From the NCBI GenBank assembly GCA_040385245.1, contig JAZKHT010000007.1:62001-126000 (forward strand): a stretch of 64,000 nt of DNA, written 5' to 3'. Positions 40,201 to 45,294 of this stretch are shown piece by piece; the first letter of the stretch is position 1; each line of letters starts with the position of its first letter. The position numbers and the translations under genes were made by a program. The notes beneath the pieces were generated by a model that did not search any database, was not told where the DNA came from, and saw nothing but the letters and a program-made list of their open reading frames with translations. The stretch comes from JAZKHT01 sp040385245. GTDB taxonomy: Bacteria > Pseudomonadota > Alphaproteobacteria > Rhodobacterales > Rhodobacteraceae.

Positions 40201-42349
40201 CCGCCACCGAAAAGATCGGGGTCAGCCCGCTGGGTGTGGAGGTGTCCGTGAGAACCAGCCCACTGCCAAATGCGTCAATCCCCACCGTGACCCGACCGCC
40301 CGTCCCTGTGGAAATCGCGGTTTTCAATTGCCCGATGGTGGTGACACCGGACAGATCGACCGATGTTGCAATGCCGTCGCGCGTGACAAACAGCAGATCG
40401 GGCTGGCCGGACGGGTTCGTCGACACACCCATCCCACCGTTCAGCGCGCCCAGCGTGACAGCGTCGGAAAGTTCGGTCAGATCAAAGCCCGCGCCGAAGC
40501 TGAACAACATTTCGGCACCAACCGACACGCCCGCCGACCCGGCAAGGGCCAACTCTCCCAGCGGGCCAAGGCTTAGGGCCTGATTGAACGACATGGTGCG
40601 TTCAAAAGCCACCGCATCAAACCCGATATCCAGATCAAAGGTCAGGGAACTGGTCACCTGATCATAGGCAAGGTTCGCGCCGGTACCTGCAAAAATCTCA
40701 AGCGCGGCCAACTTGGCGGCAAATTCCTGAATGGTGGCAAAAGTGGGCAACGGCAGGGCCGACAGATCATTCTGGAAACCCAGCAACGCCGTGATGGGTG
40801 CCGCTACATCCGTCAGCACGATGTCGGTGACATAGTCATTGGTGGCGCGCAGGCCGATGATGCCGTTGCGCACGAACGCCTCGACCGGAAGGCCGGGGGC
40901 TGCGGCCTGTATCGCCGTGTTGATCGCCGCCGCCAAGGCGTCAAGCGTGTCACCCGCTGCCGCGTCGACCGCGGCCTGAAGGGCGGCGAAATCCAGCGAT
41001 ATGGTTTCGACATCCGTCACTGGCACAGTCTGAACCGCTGGGTCCAGAACGCTGAAGTTGATCTTGAACGTGTGGTTGCCACCTGTCGCCAGATCGGCCA
41101 GATCGGTCAACGCCCCGCCCAGCAGACCTGGGACAGACAGGCTGTTGATCACCTGCCGCAGTGCGGAATCGAAGTTGGAAAAGTCACTGACGTTGATGTC
41201 GATGAAATCGATCTGCGCCAGCGCGTTGAACGCCGACGACAGGGTTTCCAGCTTGCCCCCAAGATCGCCAAGGAAGCTGAGCAGACTTGCCGCGTTCATC
41301 CGGGTGAAGTCGGCCAGATCGGGCGTGTCGATCGAAATGTTCAAGGTCGGGTTGCTGAACAGGTTGCCGGTCAGCGACAGGGTCACGCCCGCATCATCCA
41401 GCGTAAGCCCGGTGATGCTGCCCGAGGAATCGAGCTTCAGGTTCGCCGTCAGACCGGTGTCTGCGGCGTTGATCTGCACAGCCACCAGCGCAAGGCCGCT
41501 TGCGTCCAGCTCGGACAGCGTGATGCGGCCATCATTCACGACCGAGTTTTCGGTGACCGTCGCAGTTGCCGATGCTTTCAACGTAAAGGTGCTGGCTGCA
41601 TCCAGACTTGCGCCACCCAGAAGACCGACCTTGACGGCACCTGCGCCGATGGCCGCTTCCAGATCGGCAATCCCTGCCAGGGTCATGGTGGCGCCGCTGT
41701 CGATATAAACGGAGTCGGACGGCGCAAGGCTGGTGTCCAGCAGCACGCCAAGCGTGAAATCGAACGACAGCGCGATCGAAAAATCAAAATCGGCGTCGAC
41801 GGCAAAACCGAACTGAGCTGCGACCGCGCCAAAGTCAAAGCTGTTCGATCCGTTCACGATGGTCTTGTCAAAGGCGATTTCGATCTGCGCCTCTGTGCCG
41901 TTTTCGATCAGGTTCGAGGCAATTCCGGCGATGTTTTCGATATCCGCTTCCAGATCTTGAAACGTATCGGTCGCGGATGCGATGGCCAGACGCAGCGGGT
42001 CCAGTAGATCGGTTTGCAGAGTGTTGGCCAGTTGTGCCGCTTCGGCCAGACTTTCACCAAGGATCGGGATATCTGCCGCGAACTCGGCAAAGCTTTCCAA
42101 CTGATCGACCAGAATTTGCAGCCGGTCCAGCCCGTCATCCAGCGCATCGGTGTAGGGGCTTATGTCCGCAGACAGCAGATACCGCTTTTCCAGGGTGTCA
42201 AAGGTCACCGCCCCGCGTTTGCGCCGGTCGCGGCTGGATGGGGTCAAGGAAGTGCAGGATCGAAGCGCCGTTCGGGCGCGATCAAGCGCATCCCTTTGAA
42301 AGCTGGTATGTCCGAAATAGCTTTCACCCGAACCGAAATGAATACCCAT
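28250..42349 (-). CDS. Giant LEPR-XLL / RTX-repeat calcium-binding surface or secreted protein (4,699 residues)
   Basis: 14.1 kb in one uninterrupted frame, about 480 kDa, very acidic with few Cys. The start has AGGGGG just upstream. Near the N-terminus, LEKRYLLSADISP (53-65) is a variant of the LEPR-XLL motif that marks very large exported proteins; there is no classical signal peptide. Residues about 65-2,400 alternate long amphipathic helical stretches and beta-rich blocks. An EF-hand-like loop DLNLDGDIDSDEI lies near 2,465-2,480. Residues about 2,510-4,265 are RTX nonapeptides (GGxGxDxx) with recurring ILGDxG units. A jelly-roll/LamG-like domain (about 4,480-4,605) precedes a Thr/Glu-rich tail. 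Probably an adhesin or surface layer/matrix protein, folded by Ca2+ outside the cell and handled by the genes downstream. Confidence 0.9.
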   Translation of the reverse strand: MGIHFGSGESYFGHTSFQRDALDRARTALRSCTSLTPSSRDRRKRGAVTFDTLEKRYLLSADISPYTDALDDGLDRLQILVDQLESFAEFAADIPILGESLAEAAQLANTLQTDLLDPLRLAIASATDTFQDLEADIENIAGIASNLIENGTEAQIEIAFDKTIVNGSNSFDFGAVAAQFGFAVDADFDFSIALSFDFTLGVLLDTSLAPSDSVYIDSGATMTLAGIADLEAAIGAGAVKVGLLGGASLDAASTFTLKASATATVTENSVVNDGRITLSELDASGLALVAVQINAADTGLTANLKLDSSGSITGLTLDDAGVTLSLTGNLFSNPTLNISIDTPDLADFTRMNAASLLSFLGDLGGKLETLSSAFNALAQIDFIDINVSDFSNFDSALRQVINSLSVPGLLGGALTDLADLATGGNHTFKINFSVLDPAVQTVPVTDVETISLDFAALQAAVDAAAGDTLDALAAAINTAIQAAAPGLPVEAFVRNGIIGLRATNDYVTDIVLTDVAAPITALLGFQNDLSALPLPTFATIQEFAAKLAALEIFAGTGANLAYDQVTSSLTFDLDIGFDAVAFERTMSFNQALSLGPLGELALAGSAGVSVGAEMLFSFGAGFDLTELSDAVTLGALNGGMGVSTNPSGQPDLLFVTRDGIATSVDLSGVTTIGQLKTAISTGTGGRVTVGIDAFGSGLVLTDTSTPSGLTPIFSVAGGAFSSAIYDLGFGFGTTAAPGSDTIGGGLIIDRFFIDATSKASASIGIDIDNVNLYGAIGFLAVKIDNGGTTTPIGFALDLQLQDVQNTDALDRLYLSELGAQAVDDQSTQAFDGTGVTFNFTLADGTTPSVILGNGTIADAVTALNAVAGVDAFLNATGTGVVLVDSTAGVGTFAVAVTGADPGADILGFKLSNTDIDGDGVLRGASLVETGFAALDAVAFDGGITGQLELPVSFEDGGAFGLDEAGFTLIINFEVGSILPTVNTTGLEDLLTILTELGASDLLSLVKQIASVVFDKLDLLNADLPLLDGSIGDFVKLVQDSVDAVVGPVTDRINTMLVFEVDKALAFLNPQEVDDLIADITAAGVLDAGELTEFANFTPLSDAAQAKLVSSDAGHILIHALEELRAQVIAFGGAFDFFFSDAPTKLIAAFAAVRGAVQALRDEFSADTAFLDELEDTFGAHLRDIENVIPSTNTILKLVQQALGFELPRLDDTLADVEDKLNDTLKQAIVDASDAYADISELADLTIKQLVGLAGDLLDDMGDALQTQVDALQAQIAALIDAAGDTIADLPGSGPAEVQALLDALDDVESFLTDENEADSLAQIVAKLTDIAENGEDIFDLISSLPTITRMLDGIAARLATFAGGMLADFNAYVTANAATFGATLVGSATAAANEVLAKAQQLADRAIDEFRATVLGLFGGGVLQFDYNAGRIEANLQIAPSVFDVNYEGVDFDFSFGTSLFNAGIEDSSLDFSLGGVFNLGLALEIGALSDDPLTSDFNLLVSEDTGFRLEAALTVDGVLVINAGGVGIRFENPTDPVLQLTNFAGDGAAFIDIGVTGTATDGWIEIADLGFSFAGEARLVADSLGYYKNGSSIMYDGDNDVNTGTDGKEAQVDFGFDAQIGVATGEFVFNAAINPLTSEELLAIAEGLIDFSNLLEAFELLLDFLVDATDSLASAPLIGGPVAGLNDVLTSFQTAYNTMKAQLEALEEGAADLVDQAKQIVFDALNSVLDEDQMKGNAGDTNVFDYNDILLSFSVADRELILEPLFFGFTVEDTVPFDFGLDAFVVEVEGTGGVTVNFLLNVAMGFGLSADRGAFLVLPNVDDDELTLDPILTGEFSAGLTPNSELNLRLFFLGVNATPWDDNMAEPNTPEAAVGLGKGVGFSTNLALGLLNGGGVAVAVADLAGGETGAGNYKIGVSDLDDYALDVDFAIAVNIDLLLVGGADIGGGLSIEDLPNIQTKLNIDWMWSAGDSELQVPGVQFYDLSLNMGEWAQNALKPLLDFIDDFTAPLDPFLDFLNLEVPILSQLSELFGQGPLTVLDAIRFLGSGVESIEIFLQIVETIQAVSDFIDQLTAGTLIDFGDFIITDPYGSAPDGAVGSTAGLDLSGQSARTALTGLDLGATDGIGATKEQVDQAINNDTNGGDQGGGLSGILDSLNDIGLFFPFLQDPAQLFGVLFGQRIDFVVWDIPRLSAEFGVSYKFGPILPPVPLFVTIGGGFEIFLDLSVGYDSRGIETGAFQDGFYFGDHNFDPSTMKFGNEDILELGLSVFFEATASLSIVVAEAGVTGGVKAEIGANWADDDGDGKFYLDEIGKKLAEGILCIFDFEGALEAYLEAFVKLGFDTPFGFVTLFEDTFELLRVTLLDFTISCPPLPPPEIATVDSPSDTTARLNIGAWAGERQPGAEDSAEKVEIYGDRVEALPADEVSLWETGGLAGAIGAGYFDDGKLTHTEAAAAMAAGYLNKDLDLNLDGDIDSDEIRAVRDLNNALGSTGADSFALLIGFGEWEVFNNLTTIYGDAGAEDDEIIGDATSLRVALHVVGGAGDDELLGGMAGDILLGGAGADIVRGFGGADRLSGDGAATADVTTGLTGINNVTSSADGEDDVYGGDGGDVIYGGGAIDTLKGDGEDDTPASLDAADWIYGNDGEDFIVGHLGNDYLFGGRGADKIEGGAGDDIIRGDIDMAEGSSANTVKTTSPNSLTGETDLIIGGEGADFIRGDGGNDIVFGEADGFVLGALSHTTLGDEIYGDGGDDVIRGQYGNDRIGGGDGDDLLIGGAGADLIFGNDDRDTIWADLFPADGLPAVLPSEQSSADDYIEGGDGADLIFGQEGADRIMGGVSNLAEYGLFDADAGDTVYGGVGNDVILGDDGTITDASNYASNTAGTGGADVLYGEGDDDQIAGGRYGDTILGDAAGGTGEDILFGDEILRAGLSLTGTWNAAGTDGADLILGYGGSDLIVAGGDSDTAYGSPGDDLVVGDYAQLLLKATGSTLFDKVAWVISLDPTKGAADRLFGETGNDILIGGDGGDLISGGTASDTAEDDIILGDHGLVVRGDGSAFANDIFSIFGNVGGEDEIYGAGGADIIIGGQDDDRIFGGSADDVILGDAGLVLRDADTDVERVISTFAGIDVVGIPAAPAAFAAVELGLDAGDVLATGDDDIDAGTGSDVAIGGLASDLIYGRAGGDVLLGDNGEVLYTGSGSGLAAIVTVRTRGTNGGIDAILGEGGRDIALGGAQGDFIFGDLTASLPRSAGSFDLSATFSAVSGADQDALAGDFGELTVQGGTPVLLQSTDTASGGRDLIEGNEGDDVVIGGADSDALHGDAAAARIDLLVYDTTDTTGDDIVIGDSGLVDWVDSGDTDALTVDLIQTTAPGAGASDVIFGNNGRDILIGGAGGDRIYGDRSANVNLTDLSISNAEQGSANGYDRILGDNGFVDFVIAEDSVSGRADIGTDPVTLVAGTILISASDPTFGGDDLILGDGMSDLIFGGTGSDRIWGDDGGDFPADTPAGDDLILGDHGKAWQTVGALGRSEPWVGDDYFAIFTGAADGGAGDVIFGEDGNDIALGQQGDDVLFGNDGHDDLIGGHNTAGGSDDLDGLNAAQVQAILPDELSDLDPTDLQDVNDILSGGDGEDVITGDNAIVVREGVSVNERYQLHAGGGLYSMLTGTVPTSLVNFSVDLGFAPNIGGAVVDPSALLPRNVFLLDFDASVESAAANNPSAPRPFGDDVIAGGADNDEIFGQLGDDVIQGDGDIALVAANSVDPFDPGVGADPSFVIMDGGANVLIAPQPVLPVQAGDLAALQFLVGAAASDGDDYIEGNGGNDRVYGNLGQDDLIGGSSELASKALFSTLTGAGLRPDGADLIYGGAGDPEWLARSADVGDTTQTLVTAANANTLDADFIVGDNANVYRLQTALGGALTFNYASGTGYAGGYVIRVAQMLDYAHTIDGTAISPETGTVDWKTTFNDFGVGAGDLIHGESGDDVVFGMTGDDLIYGEAGNDDLYGQAGADVIFGGRGVDGILGDDGLLSTSRNGLTEPLIGLSTANLQEIIRTPGNLQIELIYRTGDLLKTANMIAFDLDGVTFSINGIAGAQMTSANDILFGGWEDDFIHGGYGDDANSGAEALAVYYAGGTLVNDFLRAQQDTGAGSPPAADDPFWYGIGLYNPGDVLRFGAFDPEEFALYDEDDPRSRIVVTETVNGGQVALDFLLNNDAQEGVLDDTFTQSINTDGADNLFGDLGNDWLVGGTGRDHMFGGRGNDMHQMDDDLSTGANDTNRAPDAYQEYADIAFDGAGRDYLILNTGADRAISWVGEYNSFIVPFSPFGAFQIARLLQPQTEQFVLDLAEASGADGTLPDILRFAEQIAIDDKLANPLDPAVFAERRGAPFDELGMVRQEDFDWTDQSGPPDDPQAGNLKGPRDVMRREIWLPEDTALANNLRKLEAQEWSLVEQAFAEAYGDDATITVAGLLKVKQGTQVFGTLGDADDEWGTVEFSTKVEVEKFGKKDQANAYALFDMTDGSNFKYAGLNVSGDKIVIGVVIKGKWTVLASVNFDLKNGVDYKLTVRLDGNSVAVLLNDVQRLSHTFADSVVDGGYGVAATGVQATFKDTVITGAPPIVVADGATEEAVADQILLEEEAAAAIEPEAETIDWGTTSFLGTTATFTTTTSLTTEEEIAQTTSSDTTTSSAEVIIVEAWMPREDFAA
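29560..34830 (-). repeat. RTX (hemolysin-type calcium-binding) repeat block within the giant gene
   Basis: On the minus strand this stretch encodes hundreds of GGxGxDxxxG-type nonapeptide units, for example GGAGDDELLGG and GGDGADLIFGQ. Superimposed is a longer unit of roughly 70-120 residues ending in (V/I)(I/L)LGDxGxV; at least twelve copies are visible, from about 33,760 down to about 30,280. On the plus strand they show as recurring TCGCCAAGGAT-like strings. Confidence 0.9.
42164..42193 (-). other. LEPR-XLL-type motif of the giant protein
   Basis: Encodes LEKRYLLSAD (residues 53-62), preceded by the basic stretch DRRKRGAVTFD. It matches the LEPRxLLSAD consensus except for Lys in place of Pro. 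By position it may be the recognition or processing element of the export system. Confidence 0.7.
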
Positions 42350-42610
42350 GGCAGCCCCCTGAAAGGTGGATACGGCGGTTTCACGGCAATGCGATTCGCG
42401 AAATTATAGTCCAAAAGCCACAGGCACGGTGAATGTTTGTTGCGTGGAAAATCCCGCCAAATAGCGAAACTGTTCTGCCTCTTGGATAAATTGTCTGAAA
42501 ACCCCGACGGTCCCCTACTGCGGCCCCGGACCGGCCCCACCTGATTGTTTACCATTTTGATATAATTTTTGACGCCGCGCGGGCGTCCCTTCACGACTGA
42601 TCAATCTTTG

Positions 42611-42640
42611 TTGACAGCGCCAGAGCGGAGGCTGCACAAT
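42611..42640 (+). promoter_or_regulatory. Predicted sigma-70-type promoter of the DUF3467 gene
   Basis: TTGACA and CACAAT separated by 18 bases, 53 bases upstream of the ATG. The -35 is consensus; the -10 matches at CA-AAT-like positions only, so this is moderate evidence. Confidence 0.4.
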
Positions 42641-42645
42641 TTTTG

Positions 42646-42670
42646 GGTGGAGCGGATTTCCAGCTCCACC
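42646..42670 (+). promoter_or_regulatory. 5' leader hairpin before the DUF3467 gene
   Basis: GGTGGAGC (42646-42653) and GCTCCACC (42663-42670) form a perfect 8-bp stem with a 9-nt loop, ending 22 bases before the ATG and just before the AGAGAGG ribosome site. No T-run, so not a terminator; it could affect mRNA stability or translation. Confidence 0.45.
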
Positions 42671-42692
42671 TGGGGTCAGAGAGGTTCATTTC

Positions 42693-42992
42693 ATGACTGG
42701 AAAAGACTCTTCCACCACACAGGAAATCGGCGGTGTCCGGGTCGCTTGGGACGATTCCGACATCTCGAGCCAATACGCCAACATCGCGACCGCGACCGCG
42801 AACCGAGAGGAATTCTTCCTGCTGTTCGGCACGCATCAGAACTGGCGCGGCAACGAAAAGGAAAACACCGTCAAGGTAAAGCTGTCGAATCGCATCGTCC
42901 TTAGCCCCTTTGCGGCAAAAAGATTGATGCTGATCCTGCAACATTCCATCAACGCCTACGAAAGCAAGTTTGGAAAGATCGGGGACACCTGA
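42693..42992 (+). CDS. DUF3467 family protein
   Basis: 99 residues. The pattern SSQYANIATATANREEFFLLFG, then NRIVLSPFAAKRLMLILQHSINAYESKFGKI, is the DUF3467 signature (protein length about 90-110 in the family). No signal peptide or membrane segment, so cytosolic. Function is not known for the family. AGAGAGG lies before the ATG. It is divergent from the giant LEPR-XLL gene with a shared 343-base control region, so a role in the giant-protein system (regulator, chaperone) is possible but unproven. A strong hairpin follows the stop. Confidence 0.8.
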   Translation: MTGKDSSTTQEIGGVRVAWDDSDISSQYANIATATANREEFFLLFGTHQNWRGNEKENTVKVKLSNRIVLSPFAAKRLMLILQHSINAYESKFGKIGDT

Positions 42993-43002
42993 CCAAGGCT
43001 TT

Positions 43003-43041
43003 CGCCCGATGCCCAGCGGCGGCGACGCCGGGCATCGGGCG
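43003..43041. terminator. Strong stem-loop between convergent DUF3467 and PaiB-like genes
   Basis: CGCCCGATGCCC (43003-43014) and GGGCATCGGGCG (43030-43041) make a perfect 12-bp stem with a 15-nt GC-rich loop, 10 bases after the DUF3467 stop. No T-run on either strand, but size and place suit a bidirectional terminator or RNA-end barrier. Confidence 0.5.
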
Positions 43042-43095
43042 TCATCCGGGCTCACCACAGATTGACAGTGGCGGCATCACGCGGGCGATGTTGCC

Positions 43096-43725
43096 CTACC
43101 CGTCCAGCTTGCCATAGCGGCGGACCAACGCTGCCATATCGGGATGCGCGTCGGCCAGGCCGCTGGCCACTCCGACGCGGTCGGCCTCGGGCCGGTTCTG
43201 GCTGACCTTCCACTTTCCCTCAAGATCGCGGATGTCGATCTCGATTCCGATGATTCCGCGCAACTGTGTCTCGATAAAGGGGCGTGGCGCGTCGGTCACT
43301 TTCCACGGATCGGCACGGGTCGCTTCGTGCCGGTCGGTCAGTGCCCCGATCTGGGTATCCAACCAGCCTTGATCGTCCGTCACCCGCGCCACGCCACGGG
43401 CCTGCACCATGGCGTAATTCCACGTTGGCACGACCTTGCCGGTTTCCTTTTTCGTTTCATAGAAAGCCGGGCTGACATAGGTCAGCGGACCCTGAAACAC
43501 CACCGGGACATCCTGCCCGTCCAGTCCACGCCATTGCGGGTTTGCCAGTGCGATATGCGCCTGCAACTGCCCCAGCCTGCCTGCCGCACGGTGCAGCAGG
43601 AAGGGCAGGCCGTTGGCCAGCAATCCGTCGGCGCCGGTCGAAATCAACAGACCGAACGGATGCGCATCGATCAGGTCATGCTGCGCATCCAACCGGTCTT
43701 CGCGATGGTGGTCGGGTTGGTACAT
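43096..43725 (-). CDS. PaiB-like FMN-binding negative transcriptional regulator family protein
   Basis: 209 residues, the normal size. MYQPDHH at the start, HPFGLLIST, ANPQW, VVFQGPLTYVSPAFYETK and TWNYAMVQARG are hallmarks of the PaiB family, which has a split-barrel flavin-binding fold; the C-terminal WKVSQNRPEADR is also conserved. In Bacillus, PaiB with PaiA affects protease and sporulation genes; in most bacteria the function is unknown. It stands alone here, on the minus strand, 90 bases from the next gene (a GntR regulator on the same strand). Confidence 0.9.
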   Translation of the reverse strand: MYQPDHHREDRLDAQHDLIDAHPFGLLISTGADGLLANGLPFLLHRAAGRLGQLQAHIALANPQWRGLDGQDVPVVFQGPLTYVSPAFYETKKETGKVVPTWNYAMVQARGVARVTDDQGWLDTQIGALTDRHEATRADPWKVTDAPRPFIETQLRGIIGIEIDIRDLEGKWKVSQNRPEADRVGVASGLADAHPDMAALVRRYGKLDG

Positions 43726-43815
43726 CGGACAATTCCTGTGACAGCGTTTGATGTGAACAGGCCCAAGGGGATCGTCAAATCCTGACCGACGCGAACCGGG
43801 CGCAGCCTTTTCGGA

Positions 43816-44484
43816 TCAGACCGCGCCCAACCGCTGGGCAAGGGCGTTGCCGGTGGCAAGGATATGTTCCTGCAACGCGGAACACGCCAGTCCCACATCG
43901 CGCGACGTGGCGGCGGTGGCAATCGCGGTGTGTTCCGCGCCAATGTCCCGCCCCGTCACGTCAGCCTGCAAGTACAGCCGACGATACCGGTCGTTCATGT
44001 TTTGCAGCATCACGCAGAAATGCAACAAAAGCGGCATCTTGCACCCGCGCAGCAGGGCCATGTGGAATTCGGTATGTGCCGCTTCCCAGGCGTCGGTCAT
44101 CGCGGCATCCGCCGCGTCGCGTTTGGCGTGGGTCAGGCGGTACAGGGCGCGCATCACGTCGCTTTCCCATTCCAGATCGCCCTGTTCAATCGCCATGCGC
44201 AGCGCCAGCACATCCAGTTCGGCCCGCAACAAGGTGATTTCCCGCAGATTGGCTGCCGAGATGGGGGCAACGCTGTAGCCGCGCTGATCCTCGAATTCGA
44301 CCAGCCCGTCGGACATCAGGCGCGATACCGCCTCGCGCAGGGGGCTGATGGAAACATCATAATCTTCGCGCAGACGGTCCAGATTTATCTTTGCCCCGGG
44401 TGCAAGATCGCCGCGCAAGATCGCGCTGCGCAACCGCGCGGATATACGGCTGGATATGGTTTCCTTGCGGGGCGGCGTGGACAT
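43816..44484 (-). CDS. GntR/FCD family transcriptional regulator
   Basis: 222 residues: winged helix about 8-75 (LRSAILRGDLAPGAKI, SISPLREAVSRLMSDGLVEF) and an FCD effector domain with the metal-ligand His residues in HTEFHMALL, and in the final helices (EHTAIATA). It is divergent from a second GntR/FCD gene (44635) and the two are close paralogues; both read EDQRG(Y/F)SVAPIS at the end of the wing. Such regulators usually bind carboxylic acids and repress nearby catabolic operons, so quinate/shikimate or protocatechuate-type ligands are likely. Confidence 0.9.
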   Translation of the reverse strand: MSTPPRKETISSRISARLRSAILRGDLAPGAKINLDRLREDYDVSISPLREAVSRLMSDGLVEFEDQRGYSVAPISAANLREITLLRAELDVLALRMAIEQGDLEWESDVMRALYRLTHAKRDAADAAMTDAWEAAHTEFHMALLRGCKMPLLLHFCVMLQNMNDRYRRLYLQADVTGRDIGAEHTAIATAATSRDVGLACSALQEHILATGNALAQRLGAV

Positions 44485-44634
44485 GACAAACCTCGGTCAA
44501 TCTGAAAGCAGTATAAATGACGATTACAGCAACAACAATCAATCGACAGAAAAATCCATGATATGCGGCATCTGTTGCCCCCGATGCCCGTTGCCATATA
44601 GGTAGAGGAAACCAGAAAAAGAAAAGGGTCCGTC

Positions 44635-45294
44635 GTGTCCGTTTCCCTTGCCCAGAACACCTATGCGCAGGTGCGCAGCGACATCATCTTTGGCGTCCTA
44701 GCGCCCGGCCTGAAATTGCGGCTGGAAGAGTTGCGTGTGCTGTACAGCGTGTCCGTGCCCACCTTGCGCGAGGTGTTGAACAGGCTGGCCTCCGAAGGGT
44801 TTGTGGTGGCCGAAGATCAGCGCGGGTTTTCCGTCGCCCCGATTTCCGAGGCGAACCTGCACGAACTGGCCGCCTTGCGCAAATTGCTGGAACTGTCGGC
44901 GCTGGCACAGTCGTTTGCGGCCGGTGATGTGGCGTGGGAAAGCGATGTCGTCGCCGCCCATCACAAACTCAGCCGGATTGAACAGCGCATGATGGCGGGC
45001 GAACCGTGCGACCGCACCGAATGGAAGCGCTACGACAGCGGCTTTCATCACGCCCTGATCAAGGGTTGCGGGTCCGAGGAATTGCTGGCGGTCCACAGGG
45101 CGATCTTTGACAAATACCTGCGCTATCAGATGGTTTACCTGACGTTTCGCGGCGCGATTGCCGCCGAAGAACACAGCGCCCTGCTGCGCGCAGCCCTTGC
45201 GCGCGATGTGACCGCCGCACAAGAGGTTCTGGTCCGTCACATCGACGGCGGCGTGGCGCATGCGCTTGCCTCGCATGCCGCCGCTCAAGGGTGA
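44635..45294 (+). CDS. GntR/FCD family transcriptional regulator (paralogue of the divergent gene)
   Basis: 219 residues from a GTG at 44635, AAAAGGG in front. Helix-turn-helix with SVPTLREVLNRLASEGFVVAEDQRGFSV, then FCD domain with RYDSGFHHALI and EEHSALLRAAL. The gene's last 10 bases overlap the last bases of the shikimate dehydrogenase-like gene coming from the other side. Together with its paralogue it flanks the TRAP/aromatic catabolic region and is likely to control one or both divergent operons downstream; which operator it uses is not known, but an inverted repeat at 49090-49126 is a candidate. Confidence 0.9.
   Translation: MSVSLAQNTYAQVRSDIIFGVLAPGLKLRLEELRVLYSVSVPTLREVLNRLASEGFVVAEDQRGFSVAPISEANLHELAALRKLLELSALAQSFAAGDVAWESDVVAAHHKLSRIEQRMMAGEPCDRTEWKRYDSGFHHALIKGCGSEELLAVHRAIFDKYLRYQMVYLTFRGAIAAEEHSALLRAALARDVTAAQEVLVRHIDGGVAHALASHAAAQG

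Larger units (their letters stand above)
42350..42692. promoter_or_regulatory. Divergent promoter region between the giant gene and the DUF3467 gene
   Basis: 343 bases without a gene. It is AT-rich in parts (about 42360-42490 and 42541-42570). For the plus strand I see TTGACA (42611-42616) and CACAAT (42635-42640) with 18 bases between, then a hairpin in the leader. A second inverted repeat, GACGCC-GCGCG-GGCGTC (42571-42587), lies between the two directions. I cannot define the promoter of the giant gene exactly. Confidence 0.5.

Noticed and set aside
42545..42566. TTGTTT...TATAAT as a promoter toward the DUF3467 gene
   Set aside because: The two boxes are only 10 bases apart, too close for a sigma-70 promoter; the TTGACA/CACAAT pair downstream is better.
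42571..42587. GACGCC/GGCGTC hairpin as a terminator
   Set aside because: It lies in a divergent promoter region, not after a gene, and the T-run precedes the stem instead of following it.
43816..45294. GntR pair as toxin/antitoxin or phage regulators
   Set aside because: Both have full FCD effector domains and sit next to catabolic operons; no phage or toxin genes are near.
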